64,000 bases of DNA from contig NZ_CP096247.1 in the NCBI RefSeq assembly GCF_023204875.1, forward strand, positions 1,054,001 to 1,118,000, read 5' to 3'. Positions 7,285-13,497 of this stretch are shown here, in pieces. A program made the position numbers and the translations under genes. The notes under the pieces were generated by a model. That model was not told where the DNA came from, ran no database searches, and saw only the letters and a program-made list of their open reading frames with translations. Position 1 is the first letter of the stretch. Each line of letters starts with the position of its first letter. Source of the stretch: Prevotella sp. E15-22. Lineage in GTDB: Bacteria > Bacteroidota > Bacteroidia > Bacteroidales > Bacteroidaceae.

Positions 7285-8391
7285 TTAAAAATAGTATTGT
7301 TTGTACCACTCAGCGAAATGCCTTAATCCCTCTCTCAGCGTGATCTTGGGCGTGAAGCCATAATCGCGCTCAAGGGCGGTGGCATCGGCATAGGTGGTGG
7401 GGACATCACCGGGCTGCATGGGGACGAGTTGCTTGTGGGCCTCGAAATCAAAGTCCTGAGGCAGAACACCGGCACGAACGAGTTCCTCCTGCAGGATGGT
7501 GACAAAATCGAGCAGGTTCTCGGGCTGACCGCCACCGATGTTATACACAGCATAGGGTGGGATGGGGAGTCCGTCTTCGCCCTTCTTGCGCTCGGGAGCA
7601 CCCTGCATCACGCGCACGATGCCCTCAACGATGTCATCGACGTAAGTGAAGTCGCGACGGCAGTTGCCATAGTTGTAGATTTGGATGGTGTCACCCTTCA
7701 GCAGTTTGTTGGTGAAGCCGAAATAGGCCATGTCCGGACGACCGGCAGGACCATAGACGGTGAAGAAGCGCAAGCCGGTAGAGGGGATGTCGTAGAGCTT
7801 CGAGTAGCAGTGGGCCATGAGCTCGTTGCTCTTCTTAGTGGCGGCATAGAGTGACACGGGATTATCCACACGATCGTCGGTAGAGAAGGGCACCTTTTTG
7901 TTGCCGCCATAAACGCTGGAACTGGATGCATATACCAGATGCTCAACAGGGTGGTTGCGGCAGGCCTCCAAAATATTGTAGAAGCCAATGAGGTTGCTCT
8001 GGATATAGGCATCGGGATTGGTAATCGAATAGCGCACACCGGCCTGAGCGGCCAGGTTCACGACCACATCAAAGTGATAGTCGTCGAAGAGCTTGTCGAT
8101 GGTAGGCTTGTCGGAGATATCACCACGAACGAAGATCCATTTATTCGACCACGGATGACTCGGATTTAACGGATAATCCGTTTTATCTGTTAGATCCGTG
8201 GTCGCATTATTCTCCAGTTCCCGCAAACGGTACTCCTTGAGGGTGGGGTCGTAGTAATCATTCATGTTGTCGATGCCTACGATAGTGGCACCTGAAAGGT
8301 CGTTAAGCAGACGCTTAACAAGGTTGCTGCCGATGAAACCGGCTGCACCTGTAACCAGAATGGTTTTGTGGTTTAAATCAATTTTTTCCAT
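7285..8391 (-). CDS. UDP-glucuronate 4-epimerase-like NAD-dependent sugar epimerase
   Basis: About 368 residues. The N terminus has the NAD motif TGAAGFIGSNL; YAATKKSNE carries the SDR YxxxK pair and ASSSSVYGGN the catalytic Ser region. The sequence is of the CapI/LpsL type, which interconverts UDP-glucuronate and UDP-galacturonate. ATG 8391 is chosen because the protein then starts MEKIDLNHKTILVTG; a longer frame would enter the upstream repeat. A family A palindrome (8146-8204) is inserted in frame after LRELENN and adds about 20 residues (TTDLTDKTDYPLNPSHPWS) before KWIFVRGD. The active-site motifs are intact, so the insert is probably a tolerated surface loop. GDP- or other UDP-sugar specificity cannot be excluded. 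Confidence 0.85.
   Translation of the reverse strand: MEKIDLNHKTILVTGAAGFIGSNLVKRLLNDLSGATIVGIDNMNDYYDPTLKEYRLRELENNATTDLTDKTDYPLNPSHPWSNKWIFVRGDISDKPTIDKLFDDYHFDVVVNLAAQAGVRYSITNPDAYIQSNLIGFYNILEACRNHPVEHLVYASSSSVYGGNKKVPFSTDDRVDNPVSLYAATKKSNELMAHCYSKLYDIPSTGLRFFTVYGPAGRPDMAYFGFTNKLLKGDTIQIYNYGNCRRDFTYVDDIVEGIVRVMQGAPERKKGEDGLPIPPYAVYNIGGGQPENLLDFVTILQEELVRAGVLPQDFDFEAHKQLVPMQPGDVPTTYADATALERDYGFTPKITLREGLRHFAEWYKQYYF
8146..8204. repeat. Family A palindrome inside the epimerase gene
   Basis: CGACCACGGAT (8146-8156) and ATCCGTGGTCG (8194-8204) are perfect 11-base arms of a 59-base palindrome of the same type as the flanking arrays. It is translated in frame on the minus strand as TDLTDKTDYPLNPSHPWS. 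Confidence 0.9.
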
Positions 8392-8409
8392 ATTCCTTTT
8401 TTTGTTTTC

Positions 8410-8733
8410 GACCACGGATTGTTCGGATTGAACGGATTTTTTTCGTTACAATTTATCCGTGTTATCCGTTAGATCCGTGTTTGTTTATTAATTGACCACA
8501 GATGACTCGGATTTTACGGATTCTCACTGCTGCATTTTATCCGTTTTATCTGTTAGATCCGTGTTCGTTTATTAATTGACCACGGATTGTTCGGATTGAA
8601 CGGATTTTTTTTCGTTACAATTTATCCGTGTTATCTGTTAGATCCGTGTTCGTTTATTAATTGACCACGGATTGCTCGGATTTTACGGATTATTATTTTC
8701 AGTTTATCCGTGCTATCCGTTAGATCCGTGTTC
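8410..8733. repeat. Family A palindromic repeat array, four copies
   Basis: Copies at about 8410-8482, 8494-8566, 8578-8651 and 8663-8733 fill the gap between the epimerase start and the GxxExxY gene stop. No separate promoter is visible in the gap. Confidence 0.9.
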
Positions 8734-8736
8734 GCT

Positions 8737-9108
8737 TTATACAACTATACGTTCTTTCTCCAGTCCATCAGAACATCCGAAGTTGTAGAGTAAACCAAGC
8801 TTGTAGCCTGTGGCATGCAGGTAATTATAAACCTGAGATCTGTGACCATCATCTAATGCACTTACAGCCTTCAGTTCTACGATTATCTTCCCATAGCAGA
8901 CGAAATCTGCTTTATAAGTTTGTTTTAGCTCTACACCATCATACGTTATTTTCAATTCTTTCTCTCTTTCATACGGAATGCCACGACGTTGGAATTCTAT
9001 TTCCAATGCTTCTTGATATACTGCTTCAAGAAAGCCATGACCAAGCTTGTTGTAAACCTGGAACGCAGCTCCATTGATAGCATAACTTAGGTCGCTATAT
9101 AACAACAC
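8737..9108 (-). CDS. GxxExxY family protein
   Basis: About 123 residues. It has GAAFQVYNKLGHGFLEAVYQEAL, which contains the GxxExxY signature (GFLEAVY), then ADFVCYGKIIVELKA, a PD-(D/E)xK-like D...ExK core, and the typical C terminus LLYNFG...ERIVV. Members are small predicted nuclease-fold proteins of unknown function, common in Bacteroidetes. The start is unclear: GTG 9108 or TTG 9105 fit the usual N-terminal length, and there is no ATG. Family A arrays flank both ends, with one ending three bases from its stop codon. The ORF is otherwise intact. Confidence 0.8.
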   Translation of the reverse strand: MLLYSDLSYAINGAAFQVYNKLGHGFLEAVYQEALEIEFQRRGIPYEREKELKITYDGVELKQTYKADFVCYGKIIVELKAVSALDDGHRSQVYNYLHATGYKLGLLYNFGCSDGLEKERIVV

Positions 9109-9129
9109 TGTTTTTTCTTTTTATTAATT

Positions 9130-9490
9130 GACCACAGATAACTCGGATTGTACGGATTATCTGTTTTATCCGTTAGATCCGTGTTCGCTTATTAAATTGA
9201 CCACAGATAACTCGGATTGTACGGATGATTATATCCGTTTTATCCGTTAAATCCGTGTTCGCTTATTAAATTGACCACGGATAACTCGGATTGTACGGAT
9301 CATCCGTTTTATCCGTTAGATCCGTGTTCGTTTATTAAATTGACCACAGATAACTCGGATTGTACGGATGATTATATCCGTTATATCCGTTAGATCCGTG
9401 TTCGTTTATTATATTGACCACGGATTGCTCGGATTGAACGGATTTTTTTTCGTTACAATTTATCCGTTATATCCGTTAAATCCGTGTTCG
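9130..9490. repeat. Family A palindromic repeat array, five copies
   Basis: Copies at about 9130-9186, 9199-9260, 9273-9330, 9342-9403 and 9416-9490. The last base of the array directly abuts the TAA of the GHMP kinase (9491-9493, minus strand). Some copies carry CACAGATAACTCGG instead of CACGGATTGCTCGG. Confidence 0.9.
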
Positions 9491-10699
9491 TTAAACGAAT
9501 CGGGCTCCGTCGTCTGGACGGACCCAGAAGACCTTGAAGGTCTTTTCGTATTCAGGGAACTGGGCGAGATAGCGCTCTGTGAGGGCTTTTTCGATTTCTG
9601 CTTTGTGGGCAGGATCGACTAAGGCGATGCAGGCGCCTTTGAAGCCGGCACCAGAGAAGCGACCGCCATAGACGCCGGGGAGGGAGCGCATGATTTCGTA
9701 GATGGCGATGAGCTCGGGCGAGCCACACTCGTAGTTGTGGATACTCGACTCACAGCTGTCGAACGAGAGTTTTCCGAAGAGTTTGAGGTTGCCCGTCTCC
9801 CAAGCTGTTACACCCTGGCGCACACGACGATACTCGCTATAAAAATGCTCTGCACGACGGGCAAAACGGGCGGGCATGGCAATACGGGTCTTGTCGAAGG
9901 TGGCCTTGGGGATATCGCGCAGGAAGGTCTTGTCGAACGTCTTGAGCGGCTGTTCGGTATAGGCCAGCATATTCCATGCGGCCGTCTTACACTCGTACAC
10001 ACGCAGATTGTAATCACTGTTGACAAGTGAACGTGTGAGGCCACTGAAGAAAATGCCAATCTCGAAGGGGATTGTTGAACACGGATGACTCGGATTGGAC
10101 GGATGATCCGTTTTATCCGAAAGATCTGTGTTCGTTTCTTTTTCGACCACGGATGAACCAAAAGGTATCAGTCGGTATTCGTTAGAATCGCAGTCTAAGA
10201 ATAAGAGTTGGTCCTTTTTGCTCAGGGCGATGCAGGCCTGATCGAGCAGACCGTTGTTGAGTCCGATATATTCGCGCTCGGCCTCGGAAGCAATTTTTAC
10301 TACCTCGAAGGGCTGAAGGGTGATATTATTCGCCTTGGCAAACGCCATCACGTAGGCAATTAATACCGCTGCTGAAGATGAGAGTCCACCTACAGGCAGT
10401 GAGCCCTGGATAACACCCGTGATGCCTCGCGTGAGTTCGAAGCGCTTCTTGAGGGCGTACTTGGCACCTCGGGCATAGTCGCCCCAATGGCGCTCGCGTA
10501 CCTGAGAGGGGGCGTCAATATCGAAATCTACGACTCCCTCGAAAGTCTTACTCTCGAGGTGGACATGACCATCCTCGGCAACATCGAACCACAGGTCGAC
10601 ACCCTTGTTGATGGCAAAACCCGTGACCAGACCATGCTGGTGGTCAACATGAGCGCCCAAGGGACATACGCGATAGGGCGAGAAAATGTGATACTGCAT
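9491..10699 (-). CDS. GHMP sugar kinase, galactokinase / galacturonokinase-like
   Basis: 402 residues. It has GGLSSSAAV, the GHMP phosphate-binding loop, and the C-terminal motif GGRFSGAGFKGACIAL. The N-terminal sugar motif reads SPYRVCPLGAHVDHQHG rather than the GRVNLIGEHTDY of ordinary galactokinase; this form resembles plant galacturonokinase as I remember it. The likely reaction is ATP-dependent 1-phosphorylation of galactose or galacturonate. It starts with ATG 10699, downstream of a minus-strand -7 box at 10723-10731. A family A palindrome (10077-10133) adds a peptide around NTDLSDKTDHPSNPSHPCS before IPFEIGIFFSG. Neighbours (UDP-GlcA epimerase, nucleotidyltransferase) fit uronic-acid salvage. 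The kinase fold is certain; the substrate is inferred. Confidence 0.8.
   Translation of the reverse strand: MQYHIFSPYRVCPLGAHVDHQHGLVTGFAINKGVDLWFDVAEDGHVHLESKTFEGVVDFDIDAPSQVRERHWGDYARGAKYALKKRFELTRGITGVIQGSLPVGGLSSSAAVLIAYVMAFAKANNITLQPFEVVKIASEAEREYIGLNNGLLDQACIALSKKDQLLFLDCDSNEYRLIPFGSSVVEKETNTDLSDKTDHPSNPSHPCSTIPFEIGIFFSGLTRSLVNSDYNLRVYECKTAAWNMLAYTEQPLKTFDKTFLRDIPKATFDKTRIAMPARFARRAEHFYSEYRRVRQGVTAWETGNLKLFGKLSFDSCESSIHNYECGSPELIAIYEIMRSLPGVYGGRFSGAGFKGACIALVDPAHKAEIEKALTERYLAQFPEYEKTFKVFWVRPDDGARFV
10077..10154. repeat. Family A palindrome inside the sugar kinase gene
   Basis: GAACACGGAT (10077-10086) pairs with ATCTGTGTTC (10124-10133). A second partial arm (GACCACGGATG, about 10145-10155) follows. 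The whole is read in frame on the minus strand and gives SSVVEKETNTDLSDKTDH and onward. Confidence 0.9.
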
Positions 10700-10722
10700 A
10701 GGTGATAATTATTGATTTAGAT

Positions 10723-10731
10723 GCAAAAGTA
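10723..10731 (-). promoter_or_regulatory. -7 box of the sugar kinase gene
   Basis: On the minus strand TACTTTTGC fits the Bacteroidetes -7 consensus about 24 bases upstream of the ATG at 10699. Confidence 0.6.
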
Positions 10732-10804
10732 CATATTATTTCAAAAACTGCAAAAAATATTCAGTTTTTTCTGGTGTTAATGCTGATGTTTGGTAATTAA
10801 TTCG

Positions 10805-10813
10805 TAACTTTGG
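10805..10813 (+). promoter_or_regulatory. -7 box of the nucleotidyltransferase gene
   Basis: TAACTTTGG lies about 100 bases before the ATG at 10913. The intervening transcribed leader contains a complete family A palindrome (10831-10892). Confidence 0.6.
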
Positions 10814-10830
10814 AGCGCGTTTTGTTTAAC

Positions 10831-10892
10831 GAACACGGATTTGACGGATATAACGGATATAATAATCCGTGCAATCCGAGTTATCCGTGGTC
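10831..10892. repeat. Family A palindrome in the 5' leader
   Basis: GAACACGGAT opens and ATCCGTGGTC closes this copy, between the promoter and start codon of the nucleotidyltransferase gene. It would form a hairpin in the mRNA leader ending about 20 bases before the ATG. Confidence 0.85.
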
Positions 10893-10912
10893 AAAATAAA
10901 TAAAAAGAAAAA

Positions 10913-11713
10913 ATGAAATGTGTTGTAATAGCGGCAGGATATGCCACGAGGCTGGGGGAGTTGACAAAGAATTTCCCAAAGCCATTGTTGAAGATAGGTG
11001 AGAACACGATTCTGGGTAGGATGCTCGATGATATCGATAAGATTCCGGAGATTGATGAGCATATCATTATCACTAACCACAAATTCGCTCATATCTTCGA
11101 GGAATGGGTTAAAACGACTACGGATGGAGATATAAAAACGAACACGGATCTAACGGATATAACGGATTATCCGTCAAATCCGTGTTCAAAATATAAGAAA
11201 CCGATTACAGTGGTTGATGATGGTACTGAGACCAACGACACCCGCCTTGGTGCTGTGTGCGACCTGTTGTTTGCGATGGACAAGCTCCAGATTGATGATG
11301 ATTTGCTGGTGGTGGCAGCGGATAACTTGCTGTTCTTCTCGTTCCAGGAGTTCGTGGACTTTGCGAAGGCCAAGGGGACATCGTGCATTATGTGCCATGA
11401 GCAGCCTTCGATAGAGAAATTGCAAAGGACGGGAGTCGTGGAACTCGATGACAATAATAAGGTGTTGGGTATGGAGGAGAAGCCCCAGGTGCCGAAGAGT
11501 CATTGGGCTGTGCCGCCGTTCTATATCTATCTGAAGAAGGATCTGGACCTTGTTCGCCACTCGGTAGAGAATGGGTGTGGGAAGGATGCGCCTGGTAACC
11601 TTGCCCATTACATGGTGGAGCACACCACCATGCACGCTTGGCCCATGTCCGCCGGAAGATTTGACATCGGAAGTCTTGATACTTATTACGAGGCGGTGGA
11701 GAAGTACGGATAA
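10913..11713 (+). CDS. Sugar-phosphate nucleotidyltransferase
   Basis: 266 residues. It starts MKCVVIAAGYATRLGELTKN, the GxGTR-like nucleotide loop (here AAGYATRL) of NTP transferases, followed by FPKPLLKIG; the metal-binding region is VVAADNLLF. The enzyme should join a sugar 1-phosphate to a nucleotide. Divergence from the GHMP kinase and closeness to the epimerase suggest it makes a UDP-sugar from the kinase product. A family A palindrome (11140-11187) is inserted in frame after WVKTTTDGDIK and adds 16 residues (NTDLTDITDYPSNPCS). The stop codon TAA is itself part of a half copy of the repeat (11705-11741). The sugar is not predictable from the sequence. Confidence 0.85.
   Translation: MKCVVIAAGYATRLGELTKNFPKPLLKIGENTILGRMLDDIDKIPEIDEHIIITNHKFAHIFEEWVKTTTDGDIKTNTDLTDITDYPSNPCSKYKKPITVVDDGTETNDTRLGAVCDLLFAMDKLQIDDDLLVVAADNLLFFSFQEFVDFAKAKGTSCIMCHEQPSIEKLQRTGVVELDDNNKVLGMEEKPQVPKSHWAVPPFYIYLKKDLDLVRHSVENGCGKDAPGNLAHYMVEHTTMHAWPMSAGRFDIGSLDTYYEAVEKYG
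11140..11187. repeat. Family A palindrome inside the nucleotidyltransferase gene
   Basis: GAACACGGAT (11140-11149) and ATCCGTGTTC (11178-11187) are perfect 10-base arms of a 48-base palindrome, exactly 16 codons, read in the same peptide frame as the copies in the two minus-strand genes. Confidence 0.9.
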
Positions 11714-11810
11714 TCCGTTATATCCGTTAGATCCGTGTTCGCTTATTAAATTGACCACGGATGACTCGGATTGAACGGATTATCCGTATTATCCGTTAGA
11801 TCCGTGTTCG
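11705..11810. repeat. Family A half copy plus full copy
   Basis: A half element (about 11705-11741) supplies the stop codon of the upstream gene; a full copy follows at 11753-11810, joined by the usual AT-rich spacer. Confidence 0.85.
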
Positions 11811-12040
11811 TTTTGTCATCTCGAGCTTGTCGAGAGATCTTTTTTTATCTATCCTTTTCTCGCTCACTCCGAGAAAAGGACCAAAAGAGGGGTGCTACCC
11901 CCAAGGCCCCCTTCAAAGGGGGATGCAAACGGGAGTCGCGGACGACCGACGACTCCCGTGCCTTTTTGGTATCGCGGGACACGCGATATTCTTTCCTACA
12001 TCCCTGCTGTCGCCGTCCCTTGGAAAGGGACTCACAGGTT
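11811..12040. other. Intergenic repeat debris
   Basis: No gene. It contains a GGGAGTCG/CGACTCCC hairpin (about 11930-11958), C/G-rich palindromes around 11900-11925, and the second copy of the 45-base dispersed repeat (11995-12039). Confidence 0.6.
11995..12039. repeat. Dispersed 45-base repeat, copy 2
   Basis: Identical by eye to 4307-4351, same orientation, about 7.7 kb away. Confidence 0.85.
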
Positions 12041-12145
12041 CGCGGATAATCCGTTATATCCGTTAAATCCGTGTTCGTTTATTAAATTGACCACGGATGA
12101 CTCGGATTGAACGGATTATCCGTATTATCCGTTAGATCCGTGTTC
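12041..12145. repeat. Family A half copy plus full copy
   Basis: Half copy at about 12041-12075, full copy at 12089-12145. The full copy ends three bases before the TAA of the flavodiiron gene (minus strand), and the arrangement repeats that of 11705-11810. Confidence 0.85.
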
Positions 12146-12148
12146 GTT

Positions 12149-13309
12149 TTATTTCAGCAGGTTGTCAGCTAGCTGCAGAAGAAGGGGCTCATCCGTGGAC
12201 TTCATGCGCGAACGAATGGTGACCATGGGCTCGATGATCTCGCAGTCCTTCAGGGATTCGATCATGGTGCACATGGTGCGACCTGCGGTGGGGGCCCAAC
12301 TGCCGTTCTCGATGATACCGAATTTGCGCTTCTGGTAGTTCTTAATCTGCAGGTGGTACAAGAAGTCGTGCATCACGGGGAAGACACCTGCATCGTAGCT
12401 CGAGGCTGCTACCACCACCGTGGGATAGCGGAACGCATCTTCGATGACCTCCGCCATATCCGAGCGACTCAAATCACTCACTACAACCTTCTTCGCGCCT
12501 TTCTGACGAAGCATCTCCGCAAAGTGCTCGGCAGCCTTGGCCGTGCCGCCATGGATGCTGGCATAGGCAATGAGGATGCCCTCGCTCTCGGGCTCGTACT
12601 TGCTCCAGATGTCATACAGACGGATGGCTTCGGCCAGGGCCTCACCCTTGAGTACTGGTCCGTGCAGGGGACAGATGGTCTGGATATCAATGGCAGCGGC
12701 CTTCTTGAGGACGCTCTGCACCTGGGTGCCGTACTTGCCACAGATGTTAAAATAATAACGACGGGCCTCGCATGCCCAATCGTCGGTCTCATTAACTAAG
12801 GCGCCAAACTTACCGAAACCGTCGGCCGAGAAGAGTACCTTGTCGGTGAGGTCGTAGGTCATGATGACCTCGGGCCAGTGGATCATGGCGGCACCAATGA
12901 ACTGCAGGGTGTGGTGGCCCAGCGAGAGGGTGTCGCCCTCCTTAACCGTGGTCACGCGCCCCTCGAAATCGACGCCCTCGAAGAAGTTTGACAGCATCTT
13001 CACGGCCTGCGCACTGCAAACGAGTTGTACCTGAGGATAGGTCTCCAGCATCCAGGCAATGAGGGCCGAGTGGTCGGGCTCCATGTGGTGAACAACGAGA
13101 TAATCGGGCTGACGGCCGTTCAGAGCCTTTGTGAGGTTGGTCTTCCACTCGTCGGCCTTGCGGGCATCGACCGTGTCCATGACGGCAATCTTCTCATCGT
13201 CAATGAGATAGGAGTTGTAACTCATGCCCTCGGGCACCACATACTGACTCTCGAAGAGATCGATGTCGATGTCGTCAACACCGATATACTTGATGGTATC
13301 GCTTATCAT
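12149..13309 (-). CDS. FprA-type flavodiiron protein (A-type flavoprotein)
   Basis: 386 residues. The N-terminal metallo-beta-lactamase-like domain has the diiron ligands HHMEPDHS, the His in IHWPEVIMTYD, the Asp in LFSADGFGKFG and the His in CPLHGPV. The C-terminal flavodoxin domain starts about residue 255 (ILIAYASIHGGTAKAAEHF) and binds FMN. These enzymes reduce O2 to water or NO to N2O and protect anaerobes. ATG 13309 is chosen because a longer frame would cross the promoter: a minus-strand -7 box TATCTTTGC lies at 13351-13359. The gene is monocistronic and diverges from the exopolysaccharide operon. All ligand residues appear present. Confidence 0.92.
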   Translation of the reverse strand: MISDTIKYIGVDDIDIDLFESQYVVPEGMSYNSYLIDDEKIAVMDTVDARKADEWKTNLTKALNGRQPDYLVVHHMEPDHSALIAWMLETYPQVQLVCSAQAVKMLSNFFEGVDFEGRVTTVKEGDTLSLGHHTLQFIGAAMIHWPEVIMTYDLTDKVLFSADGFGKFGALVNETDDWACEARRYYFNICGKYGTQVQSVLKKAAAIDIQTICPLHGPVLKGEALAEAIRLYDIWSKYEPESEGILIAYASIHGGTAKAAEHFAEMLRQKGAKKVVVSDLSRSDMAEVIEDAFRYPTVVVAASSYDAGVFPVMHDFLYHLQIKNYQKRKFGIIENGSWAPTAGRTMCTMIESLKDCEIIEPMVTIRSRMKSTDEPLLLQLADNLLK

Positions 13310-13350
13310 ATCGTTTTTTAAAATGTCTATAAAGTTAATACATCCTGTCT

Positions 13351-13359
13351 GCAAAGATA
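13351..13359 (-). promoter_or_regulatory. -7 box of the flavodiiron gene
   Basis: TATCTTTGC on the minus strand, about 42 bases upstream of the ATG at 13309; it decides the start over longer in-frame options. Confidence 0.75.
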
Positions 13360-13451
13360 CTACAATATTCTGAATCCGCCAAGTATTACTCCTTTTTTCT
13401 GAAAAATCATATCTTTTCATGAAAAAAGTTTGCCAATTGTGAAATTCTTTG

Positions 13452-13460
13452 TACCTTTGC
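13452..13460 (+). promoter_or_regulatory. -7 box of the exopolysaccharide operon
   Basis: TACCTTTGC, a perfect -7 box, 38 bases before the ATG at 13498. Confidence 0.8.
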
Positions 13461-13497
13461 ACCGATTGTCTGAACGATAAAAGAAAAACCAAACAAT

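Noticed and set aside
9130..9490. CRISPR array (regular repeats at about 70-base spacing)
   Set aside because: The spacers are nearly identical AT-rich TTTATTAAATT linkers, the repeats themselves are long palindromes with variation, copies occur singly elsewhere and inside genes, and no cas genes are near.
12149..13492. Longer flavodiiron protein starting at 13492
   Set aside because: The extension would cross the -7 box at 13351-13359 and adds sequence unlike the family; ATG 13309 gives the standard length.
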